Below, piece by piece: positions 1 through 5,390 of a DNA stretch of 5,390 nt. The position numbers and the translations under genes were made by a program. The notes beneath the pieces were generated by a model. It did not search any database. It saw only the letters and a list, made by a program, of their open reading frames with translations, and was not told the origin of the DNA. The stretch spans positions 1 to 5,390 of the forward strand of contig JAJYPG010000124.1 in the NCBI GenBank assembly GCA_021795535.1, in the 5' to 3' direction. The DNA comes from Planctomycetota bacterium (GTDB lineage Bacteria > Planctomycetota > Phycisphaerae > WQYP01). How positions within the stretch are numbered: position 1 is the first letter of the stretch; each line of letters opens with the position of its first letter.

Positions 1-45
1 GGTCGCGACTGAATCGTGTAGATCGGCGGTAACGCCACGTACGCG
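1..45. other. 3' flank of the pseudopilin-like gene; no gene assigned
   Basis: These 45 bases lie downstream of the stop codon of the minus-strand pseudopilin-like gene. A small hairpin, GGCG-GTAA-CGCC on the plus strand (25-36), is present, but its stem is only 4 bp and no T-run follows in the minus direction, so it is not a convincing terminator. On the minus strand a TTG overlapping the TGA stop, and a GTG at about 36-38, both open reading frames running off the window edge. Either could begin a downstream gene, but the stretch is too short to judge. Confidence 0.3.
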
Positions 46-1287
46 TCAATTCCCGCCGGGCTGGTTAGGCCAGTAAAAGTACCAGCCGGCCCAGTTATAG
101 TTCCAGACATTCAAATAACTGTTGCCTCCGGTATACCCTGAAAACAGCGACGGGCGGCTGTTGAGCGGAGGCATGTGCGCCATGGCCCAGTTGTAACCCG
201 TTAAATTGTTGGAATTCTTGCCGGTTGAGTAATCATAGAATGTCGGATAACTGATCCCACTGACATGCCCATCGGCGTACAAAATGTTCTGAAACGATGG
301 CACATCCGGATTGCTGTAACTGGGGTGGTTAATGAGATACATATTGCCCTGACCGCTCATCGGTACGCCATCCTGCTTCTGATTATTGCCTCCCCAAACA
401 ACGGCATCCGCCGCAAGAATCGATTGCGGAGAATCCTGGTCGGTCGTGGCAGGCTCGTTAATACGATTGCCCCACGTGGGAGTTAATGCCCCGTTATAGC
501 CGCTGGTTTCCACCATTCCCTGGCCGGCAAACAGTGATCCCGACGGCAAGTTATCAGTCAATTGCGCAAAGCTGTTTCGGGTACGATCAACGGTGCCCCC
601 GACATACATATACGTATCGGTAATCCAGTAACCCCAGTCTCCCGGTTGATCGCCGGCATAAAGGGCACTTTGGTAATTGGAGCTTGGACAGATCATCCAA
701 GGGGCCAGTCGTACATACGCGCTGGGCCTAGGTGCCCCGCTTAAGCCGTTGTTAAGGCCCCACGTAGTCGGATCATAGCCGGTATATCCCCAATTGCTGG
801 AATTCAGCCCGGAAATATAAGGTATTTCCGGGCCGCTCATAGCGCTTGCAACCGCAGCACCAAAGCTGGACATCACGGTTGTTGAACCCGTTCCGCCGTA
901 CTGCAAAAACGTGGAGTAAGGCGTACCGAACCGCCGCCAATCAGCACCATATTGACTGGTGTTTTCATCCGCTGAATCGTTGTTGAGAATCATCGGGAAA
1001 ATGCACCCATTCACCGGATCTTGTGAGATACCATACTTGGGATACGAACTCTGGGCATTGCCATTGCCGAAACCCCATGCGGCGGGGAAAAAGCCCTCAT
1101 GGTCCTTGGCAAACAGCAACGATGCCTGCCCCCAAGTCAGCAGATTCGCTGCGCAGGACGCGCGATTGGCAATTTCCCGCGCTTTGCGCATCGCCGGCAA
1201 AATAATCGCGATTAATAGCACAAGGATGGTTATTGTGACCAGGAGTTCAATAAGTGAAAATCCGCGATGTTTATGCAGCCTGACCAT
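46..1287 (-). CDS. Pseudopilin-like protein with prepilin N-terminal methylation motif and H-X9-DG-type C-terminal motif (planctomycete type)
   Basis: The 413-residue product starts with a short basic leader followed by G9-FSLIELL. This is a type IV prepilin/type II secretion pseudopilin processing site: cleavage is expected after Gly9, Phe10 would be the methylated residue, and Glu14 is the conserved Glu at mature position 5. A hydrophobic helix at about 12-31 would anchor it in the inner membrane. The segment around 43-68 (C45, AANL, then a KDHEGFFP stretch) and the ICPSS at 199-203 are typical of the large planctomycete family of DUF1559-like or H-X9-DG pseudopilins. ADGHV at 338-342 matches the C-terminal signature, but the nearest upstream His (321) is 17 residues before DG rather than 9. 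The middle is rich in Gly, Ser, Asn, Tyr and Trp, as expected for a secreted beta-rich domain, and the tail (about 390-408) is strongly aromatic. The exact role is unknown: such proteins occur in many copies per planctomycete genome and are inferred to belong to pseudopilus-like or surface structures. The ATG at 1285-1287 has a good ribosome binding site. No pilus assembly gene is visible here. The family call is firm, the function is not. Confidence 0.93.
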   Translation of the reverse strand: MVRLHKHRGFSLIELLVTITILVLLIAIILPAMRKAREIANRASCAANLLTWGQASLLFAKDHEGFFPAAWGFGNGNAQSSYPKYGISQDPVNGCIFPMILNNDSADENTSQYGADWRRFGTPYSTFLQYGGTGSTTVMSSFGAAVASAMSGPEIPYISGLNSSNWGYTGYDPTTWGLNNGLSGAPRPSAYVRLAPWMICPSSNYQSALYAGDQPGDWGYWITDTYMYVGGTVDRTRNSFAQLTDNLPSGSLFAGQGMVETSGYNGALTPTWGNRINEPATTDQDSPQSILAADAVVWGGNNQKQDGVPMSGQGNMYLINHPSYSNPDVPSFQNILYADGHVSGISYPTFYDYSTGKNSNNLTGYNWAMAHMPPLNSRPSLFSGYTGGNSYLNVWNYNWAGWYFYWPNQPGGN

Positions 1288-1295
1288 AAATAATG

Positions 1296-1301
1296 TCTCC
1301 T
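1296..1301 (-). promoter_or_regulatory. Ribosome binding site of the pseudopilin-like gene
   Basis: Read on the minus strand this is AGGAGA, about 8 bases before the ATG at 1285-1287. It is the strongest Shine-Dalgarno match in the window and supports that start, which also places the prepilin cleavage glycine at position 9, a usual leader length. Confidence 0.8.
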
Positions 1302-1302
1302 G

Positions 1303-1314
1303 GCACGGGCACGG
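1303..1314. repeat. Short tandem repeat, GCACGG twice
   Basis: Two perfect copies of the 6-base unit GCACGG (1303-1308 and 1309-1314) lie next to the ribosome binding site of the minus-strand gene, in its untranslated leader. It is small and could be chance; no function is assigned. Confidence 0.4.
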
Positions 1315-1348
1315 GCGATCAGACTCCCTTAAGCCTGTCAGTGTACAT

Positions 1349-1360
1349 CCGGCACGCCGG
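1349..1360. repeat. 12-base GC-rich inverted repeat
   Basis: CCGGC-AC-GCCGG is a perfect 5-bp inverted repeat with a 2-base centre. An overlapping alternative, GCAC-GCCG-GTGC (1352-1363), gives a 4-bp stem with a 4-base loop. It falls in the inferred leader of the pseudopilin-like gene and could form a small hairpin in that transcript or be a protein site. No T-run follows on either strand, so it is not a standard terminator. Confidence 0.35.
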
Positions 1361-1390
1361 TGCGGTTTCCCACGATGATCTTCGGCCCTT

Positions 1391-1419
1391 GTTTAATGGG
1401 TACTGCATGGATAACTCAA
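1391..1419 (-). promoter_or_regulatory. Candidate sigma70-type promoter for the pseudopilin-like gene
   Basis: On the minus strand a TTGAGT (1414-1419) and a TTAAAC (1391-1396) are separated by 17 bases. The first matches the -35 consensus at four positions and the second matches the -10 consensus at three. Transcription would start near 1384, giving a leader of roughly 100 bases. The match is weak and planctomycete promoters are poorly defined, so this is only a candidate. Confidence 0.22.
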
Positions 1420-1428
1420 AAATGGACC

Positions 1429-1485
1429 TTGACACGGTGGTCTGATAATTGTTGTACAACAAATCCACCTTCCGCACGTTATACT
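1429..1485 (+). promoter_or_regulatory. Candidate promoter region for the large DUF4175-like gene
   Basis: A perfect -35 consensus TTGACA (1429-1434) and a strong -10-like TATACT (1480-1485) are both present, but 45 bases apart, so they cannot form one promoter. Seventeen bases after TTGACA is the poor -10 TTGTAC (1452-1457), with TGTACA one base further on. TATACT lacks a good -35 at normal distance. If TATACT is used, transcription starts near 1492 and the leader is about 68 bases. The palindrome at 1449-1462 lies between the two elements, as an operator would. No single pairing is convincing. Confidence 0.3.
1449..1462. promoter_or_regulatory. Perfect 14-bp palindrome, candidate operator
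   Basis: TTGTTGTACAACAA is a perfect 14-bp palindrome with no spacer, in the divergent intergenic region between the pseudopilin-like gene and the large membrane-protein gene. It sits just downstream of a consensus TTGACA and about 17 bases upstream of TATACT. A symmetric site there fits a dimeric regulator with helix-turn-helix domains, and could act on either or both genes. The regulator cannot be named from the sequence. Confidence 0.45.
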
Positions 1486-1547
1486 ACCGATAGAAACAAC
1501 AGGGTTTTACAGGATCATGTATCCGTGGCCCTGCCGGTATGCGCTTC

Positions 1548-1553
1548 GGGGTG
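1548..1553 (+). promoter_or_regulatory. Ribosome binding site that favours the start at 1560
   Basis: GGGGTG ends 6 bases before the ATG at 1560. It can pair with the anti-Shine-Dalgarno sequence through GAGGTG-like contacts with one G-U wobble. The in-frame ATG at 1539 has no purine-rich site before it. This is the reason for choosing the shorter of two possible N-termini. Confidence 0.55.
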
Positions 1554-1559
1554 TCAAAT

Positions 1560-4500
1560 ATGACCGCCATCAATCCTGCCAGCCCGCTGCCTGAGGATTT
1601 TCACCATATTCTCCAGAAACTGGAGGAAGCGGGAAACCGCTTCCGTGTTGCGATGTTTGTTGGAGCCTTGGCCCGATTTGCCACACTGGTGGTACCGGTC
1701 ACCGCTATCGCTATTTTATTGGCTGGTTTCATTGGATCCGATGTCGGGGCTTGGCTGGTTTGGCTGCTCCTGGCCACCATACCGGTTGCCATTGTGGTCG
1801 GCTACGGGTGGTTTCTGCATGATATGATCTGGAAGCGTCCGGCGTATGGGCAAATCGCCCGGTGGGTGGAAGAGCAGGCGGCCGCACAACAGTTGCCATT
1901 GGACAATCATTTCATCAATGCGGTTCTTCTGGCAGATGAGTTTGAAAAACTTCCACCCGCCGCCGCAGGCCGCACCGACATGCGCAGCGTGCTGATTCCC
2001 CAGGTGCTTAAGGAAATCAGCGGCAGCATTCAGACGCACAATCTTTCAGCCATTGCACCCTGGCAACAGCAGCGTAACGTATGCCTTCGGGCGGGCGTGA
2101 TTATTGTGGTATGTGGCATCATGGCGCTGCTGTTTCATGGCCAGATATCTCACGGTTTGGCTGTACTTTCCGCACCGGGGCGGTTTGTGCCGATGCAGGG
2201 TAATGCACAAATTCTTGATGTCCAGCCGGGCAACGAAGCCGTCCTGGCCGGGGAGCCGGTTGATTTCATGGCCCGTATTAATACCCCGGGCCATAAACTT
2301 GTTGCCACTAATTTATTCTTGCACTTCAAAAGCGGTGCCCGGAAAAAAGTAGCCATGGTCGCCTTTGGCCGCAATTACAGCACGTTCCGCTTTCATCTCG
2401 GCAGCGTCGCCGAAAATGTAACCTATATGGTTCAAGCCGGTGGAACGCAAAGCTTGAAATATCATCTGACGGTTCTGCCAAAAATTGCCCTTCAGCAATA
2501 TCAGATTCATATTATCGCCCCGGCCTACACGCAATTGCCACCGCGAACCATCACGCTTTCGGGAAAATCTTTTAATCCGGCGGCTGCTTCGGTTACCGTT
2601 CCCTTCGGCAGTAAAATCATGCTGACCGCAAAATTGGATCACACCGTTATTGGAGCATCAGCACTGGTCGAAATTCACGGTGGAAAAACAATTTCGGCAA
2701 ACTCCAATAATCAGAAAACGTTTTCTCTGTCCTGGATCGCCGATCGAACGGTGCGCTACAACTGGCTGATTAATGATTCACATGGTGATGCGTTGCAGCG
2801 TTTTCCCGCATCATCCGCGTCCACCCCGGATCGGCTGCTGGTTCGTGTAACCCCCGACTCCCCGCCCATGGTTCACGTTTTGGTGCCCCATAAAGATATT
2901 TTTGCGCTGCCGGGAGCGACCATCGCATTAGAGGCCAGGGCCACCGACGATTATGGCGTTACCGCCATGACCTTGCAGACTGCCGTTAATGGCGGTGCCT
3001 TTACCACCATCCGGCAGTGGCAGATTCCTGACGCGGAAAATGGTAAGCCCGCCACGGTTTCCACTATTCGCGACATGCTTGCACTGCCAGGGAATAAATA
3101 TCACTTGGGCCAAAGTGTGCGTTACCGCTTTGGTGCCACAGACAATCGCAATATCACCATCGGCCAAAGCCAGTATGGCCCTCAGACCACCTTCGGGCGT
3201 GTGTATACTGTGAAACTGCAAAGTTCCGCGACTTCCGCCATCAATCGCAGCCGTTGGGCCCGATTGGAGCAGCGCCTGGAAAAAATGCTCGCCCGGCAGC
3301 AGGGATTGATTGTCCTGGCCAATGACATCTATATTTTGCCTCCGCTGCCAACTGTGCATAAAACCGCATCCGCAGTCGCCGGTGGACAGCGCAACTTGCG
3401 ACAATATATGGAAAGCACCTATAAACATTTTCCGTTCATCCATTCCATGGACACGATTCAACAGGCCCTGCATGTTATTGCGCACGGCGACGCGGCGGTC
3501 GCGGTGGCACGCGCTGATGACCTTGGCCTGGTGTCTGATCCGGGTGCTGTGAAACTGGAATTTCATAAGCTCCACACGCATCAGTTGAATGTGCTCAATG
3601 CGCTTAAGGCTCTACTGGCCATGGCCGGTGCCAAAGCTGGCGGCATCGATTCGGTCGTATCGCATCAGGGCACGAACTTCCCGGATCAGGGAAGGCAACA
3701 GTGGCAACAACTGGCTCTGGCATTGAAGAAATTGGAAAAACAGCAGCGCGGCGTCATGAACACTTCCATGAAACTGGCGCAAAAGCCCATTAATCAGTTT
3801 GATGCCAAAGACAAAAAAGAATTGCTTAAGGCCCAGGCCATGGAAGATAAATGGTCCAAGTTTCTCAACCAGAAACTCGTTAATATGAGTAACCTTACTG
3901 AACAGGATCAGGCCAATGCTTCATTGAAAGATGATCTCGCGCAAATGAATGTGGATTTGGCCATGGCCAAAGGGGCGCTTGCCGCCAAGGCCATTAAAAT
4001 TGCCACGCCGCTGGAGCAGGAAGGTTTGGAAGATGCGAAAAAACTTTCGTCCAACATTGAAAAATGGTTGCTCCAGAAACCCGATACCTACAAATGGGAG
4101 ATGGAAGAGCCGGTAACCCAGAATGATGTTCCCGCGCCACCATTGCCGGCACAGCTTTCCGATATGATCGGCAAGCTGCTGCAACATGAAGAAGACCTCA
4201 CCAGTGATATGGAATCTCTGGGCAGCAAATGGAATGATTCTATGAACAAAGGCTTGGGTTGGGGTGCCATGGATGGACCGATCAGTGATATGAGCGCGCA
4301 GGGCGTTACCGGCAATACCATGCCGAAAAATGATGAAATTCAGGGCCGCAGCGGTTCCGGGCGCGAAGGCCGCGCCAGCGGTGAAATGGTCGGTGCCACC
4401 GCCACCGACAAAGGTGGCCGCCGCACACCCACCCGCCTTACCGGCGATCAGTTCAGCTCTGGACAGATTAAAGATTCCTCTAAACAGCCACCCGGAGGCG

Positions 4501-4946
4501 CTACCGGCGGCGGCAAAGCCTCCGGCTATGGCGGCGCAGGGCTGGAAGGCCCGGCACCCCTGGGCATGCAAAAAGATATCAAACGCATGGCCGGAATTCA
4601 GGCGCAATTGCTGAATCAAACCGATCGGCTGCGAATTCAACTGCGCGCTGCCGGATTTAATAATTTCAAACTCATTGAATCTGCCGTACTCATGCAGGAT
4701 GCCCAAAAAGCCATGAATGCCTATCACTATCACACCGCTTTGCTGTATCAGAAATTAGCCAATCAGAGCCTGAACACCGCGAAGGTCATCAACAAAGCCG
4801 AATCGCGCCTGACCCTGGATAATTCAACCGTGGGCCACAAGACGCTGCATAAACTATCAGACTCCATGCTCGGAGCCATGCCCAAAGGTTATGCTAATCC
4901 GGTGAAAGCCTATTTTGAAAAACTGTCACAATCTTCCGGGCATTAG
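1560..4946 (+). CDS. Large membrane-anchored protein, DUF4175-like, function unknown
   Basis: The product has 1128 residues from ATG 1560, or 1135 from ATG 1539. The 1560 start is preferred for its ribosome binding site. Numbering below is from 1560. Hydrophobic stretches at about 38-59, 63-86 and 177-193 predict two close helices, a cytoplasmic loop of roughly 90 residues (with DNHFINAVLLADEF at 115-128), a third helix, and about 930 residues outside the membrane. This topology, the APAYTQLPP motif (320-328), and the SPPMVHVLVP and ATDDYGVT motifs (433-443, 461-468) resemble DUF4175/TIGR02302-type proteins and their planctomycete relatives. The segments around 215-555 look beta-rich, like Ig-type modules. 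From about 560 the protein is helical and rich in Gln, Lys, Leu and Ala, with coiled-coil potential (about 715-845). A Gly-rich linker (929-998) precedes a helical C-terminus ending in PKGYANPVKAYFEKL (1108-1122). No catalytic motif is recognised. An envelope structural or scaffold role is an inference. The family call is moderate; the gene itself is certain by length and codon continuity. Confidence 0.9.
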   Translation: MTAINPASPLPEDFHHILQKLEEAGNRFRVAMFVGALARFATLVVPVTAIAILLAGFIGSDVGAWLVWLLLATIPVAIVVGYGWFLHDMIWKRPAYGQIARWVEEQAAAQQLPLDNHFINAVLLADEFEKLPPAAAGRTDMRSVLIPQVLKEISGSIQTHNLSAIAPWQQQRNVCLRAGVIIVVCGIMALLFHGQISHGLAVLSAPGRFVPMQGNAQILDVQPGNEAVLAGEPVDFMARINTPGHKLVATNLFLHFKSGARKKVAMVAFGRNYSTFRFHLGSVAENVTYMVQAGGTQSLKYHLTVLPKIALQQYQIHIIAPAYTQLPPRTITLSGKSFNPAAASVTVPFGSKIMLTAKLDHTVIGASALVEIHGGKTISANSNNQKTFSLSWIADRTVRYNWLINDSHGDALQRFPASSASTPDRLLVRVTPDSPPMVHVLVPHKDIFALPGATIALEARATDDYGVTAMTLQTAVNGGAFTTIRQWQIPDAENGKPATVSTIRDMLALPGNKYHLGQSVRYRFGATDNRNITIGQSQYGPQTTFGRVYTVKLQSSATSAINRSRWARLEQRLEKMLARQQGLIVLANDIYILPPLPTVHKTASAVAGGQRNLRQYMESTYKHFPFIHSMDTIQQALHVIAHGDAAVAVARADDLGLVSDPGAVKLEFHKLHTHQLNVLNALKALLAMAGAKAGGIDSVVSHQGTNFPDQGRQQWQQLALALKKLEKQQRGVMNTSMKLAQKPINQFDAKDKKELLKAQAMEDKWSKFLNQKLVNMSNLTEQDQANASLKDDLAQMNVDLAMAKGALAAKAIKIATPLEQEGLEDAKKLSSNIEKWLLQKPDTYKWEMEEPVTQNDVPAPPLPAQLSDMIGKLLQHEEDLTSDMESLGSKWNDSMNKGLGWGAMDGPISDMSAQGVTGNTMPKNDEIQGRSGSGREGRASGEMVGATATDKGGRRTPTRLTGDQFSSGQIKDSSKQPPGGATGGGKASGYGGAGLEGPAPLGMQKDIKRMAGIQAQLLNQTDRLRIQLRAAGFNNFKLIESAVLMQDAQKAMNAYHYHTALLYQKLANQSLNTAKVINKAESRLTLDNSTVGHKTLHKLSDSMLGAMPKGYANPVKAYFEKLSQSSGH

Positions 4947-4989
4947 ACATCGCTTTGAGCTTTGTGATCTGCCTTGGAATATTTCACAG

Positions 4990-5026
4990 AAACACAAATT
5001 GCCGCTGTTGCCGGGAATTTGTATTT
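4990..5026. repeat. AT-rich inverted repeat downstream of the large gene
   Basis: ACAAATT (4994-5000) and AATTTGT (5016-5022) are perfectly complementary around a 15-base centre. With one mismatch the arms extend to 11 bases (4990-5000 and 5016-5026). The centre carries a direct repeat of TTGCCG (4999-5004 and 5008-5013). A tract of five T follows at 5034-5038, separated by CCGCG. It might be a weak transcript-end structure or a protein site; the AT-only stem makes an efficient terminator unlikely. Confidence 0.35.
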
Positions 5027-5065
5027 CCGCGTATTTTTGCGCTGTGGTTTGCACGCCGGGCTGCC

Positions 5066-5080
5066 TTGAAGTAACTTCAA
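5066..5080. promoter_or_regulatory. 15-bp dyad TTGAAGT-A-ACTTCAA, candidate operator
   Basis: Two perfect 7-base arms flank a single central base, 75 bases before the ABC exporter start codon. The compact symmetry is typical of dimeric regulator sites. As RNA the 1-base centre would force a smaller stem, so a DNA site is the likelier reading. No good -35/-10 pair brackets it in the way seen at MerR-type promoters, and the regulator is unknown. Confidence 0.4.
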
Positions 5081-5155
5081 ACCGTGACAGAGCATTAGGA
5101 ACCAAGGGGCGGTTTTGCGCCTGGTCGTTGGCCCGACGGCGGATTCGTGGAAATT

Positions 5156-5390
5156 ATGCAGCACGACGAAAAATCTCCGAATTCAGATCGTCCACGACCG
5201 GAGTCGGCGGGACGCCCGGAGCAATTGGATGGCGAGGATAGATCAGACTTTCCCTCCGCGGCAACATGGTCGCCTCCGCCCAGTACCGCGCAAATCGACC
5301 CCAACGAGTTCAGTAATTTTGAACTCATTAAACAGATGTTTCAATTTGTGCGGCCCGTTAAATGGATGGCGGTTCTGGCATGTCTGCTGG
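5156..5390 (+). CDS. Probable ABC exporter subunit, N-terminal part only (cut by window end)
   Basis: The reading frame from ATG 5156 stays open to the window end, giving 78 complete codons. Residues 1-50 are hydrophilic and rich in Asp, Glu, Pro, Ser and Arg, with no signal peptide. Then follows NFELIKQMFQFVRPVKWMAV and a hydrophobic run. The pattern of a Phe/Arg-Pro segment leading directly into a first membrane helix is characteristic of the start of MsbA/LmrA-type exporters, which join a six-helix membrane domain to an ATPase domain and move lipids, drugs or peptides out of the cytoplasm. The ATPase motifs would lie beyond the window, so this rests on a short stretch only. The ribosome binding site is poor (TGGA, 4 bases before ATG). 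An in-frame GTG at 5147 would add three residues, and an in-frame TAG at 5096 limits further extension. A different multi-pass membrane protein remains possible. Confidence 0.6.
   Translation, partial: MQHDEKSPNSDRPRPESAGRPEQLDGEDRSDFPSAATWSPPPSTAQIDPNEFSNFELIKQMFQFVRPVKWMAVLACLL

Larger units (their letters stand above)
4947..5155. other. Spacer between the large membrane-protein gene and the ABC exporter gene
   Basis: These 209 bases hold no convincing gene. They contain an AT-rich inverted repeat (4990-5026), a 15-bp dyad (5066-5080) and a weak promoter-like pair, TTGAGC (4955-4960) with AATATT (4978-4983) at 17-base spacing. The length and these elements make independent expression of the downstream gene plausible, though read-through from upstream cannot be excluded. 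No GC-rich stem followed by a T-run, the usual intrinsic terminator, is seen. Confidence 0.5.

Noticed and set aside
25..36. GGCG-GTAA-CGCC hairpin as terminator of the pseudopilin-like gene
   Set aside because: The stem is only 4 bp and no T-run follows it in the minus-strand direction.
959..1378. Plus-strand open frame of 139 codons opposite the pseudopilin N-terminus
   Set aside because: It overlaps the prepilin leader and membrane-helix codons, which clearly belong to the minus-strand gene, and the product resembles nothing known.
1360..1563. Plus-strand open frame of 67 codons ending in an ATGA overlap with the start at 1560
   Set aside because: The overlap is suggestive of translational coupling, but the frame runs through the candidate promoter and palindrome, and the product has no protein-like features. 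Noted only as a remote possibility of a leader peptide.
2928..3581. Open frame of 217 codons on the minus strand
   Set aside because: Antisense shadow of the large gene, with no family features and no ribosome binding site that I could recognise.
3921..4733. Open frame of 270 codons on the minus strand inside the large gene
   Set aside because: It is fully antisense to the well-supported 1128-residue protein, has no recognisable domain, and its length is explained by codon bias of the sense gene.
5066..5080. SoxR/MerR-type operator reading of the dyad
   Set aside because: The arms differ from the known SoxR site and there is no -35/-10 pair with a long spacer centred on the dyad, which those promoters require.
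4943..5164. Minus-strand open frame of 73 codons in the spacer
   Set aside because: No ribosome binding site or domain is evident, and it covers both inverted repeats, which suggests non-coding spacer.
4915..5241. Plus-strand open frame of 108 codons bridging the spacer
   Set aside because: It overlaps the ends of both neighbouring genes in another frame, has Cys-rich low-quality composition and no start signal.

Overview
The window looks like a piece of a planctomycete chromosome, most likely of the Phycisphaerae or a relative. The evidence is one gene for a long pseudopilin-like protein of the type greatly expanded in Planctomycetota (GFSLIELL prepilin leader plus a C-terminal ADGHV motif), and one very large membrane-anchored protein with DUF4175-like features and a long Gly/Arg/Thr-rich segment that I associate with planctomycete homologues. 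This assignment rests on protein style, not on a marker gene.

Layout: bases 1-45 are the 3' flank of the first gene. A minus-strand gene (46-1287) encodes a 413-residue pseudopilin-like protein with a good Shine-Dalgarno site. A divergent intergenic region (1288-1559) separates it from a plus-strand gene. This region holds candidate promoter elements for both directions and a perfect 14-bp palindrome (1449-1462). The plus-strand gene (1560-4946, alternative start 1539) encodes a protein of about 1128 residues: three predicted membrane helices near the N-terminus, then a large, presumably extracytoplasmic region with beta-rich modules, a helical/coiled-coil part, a Gly-rich conserved-looking linker and a final helical segment. 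A 209-base spacer (4947-5155) follows, containing an AT-rich inverted repeat and a 15-bp dyad. The window ends inside a third gene (5156 onward, plus strand), whose first 78 codons look like the start of an ABC exporter subunit with a hydrophilic N-terminal extension.

How the genes fit together: the two plus-strand genes are co-oriented and both point to the cell envelope, but the spacer is long enough for separate transcription. The pseudopilin gene is divergent and could share a control region with the large membrane-protein gene. I see no RNA gene, CRISPR array, insertion sequence or phage gene. I did not find a clear new multi-gene system. The best candidates for follow-up are the large protein of unknown function with its Gly-rich module, and the two palindromic sites in the spacers.
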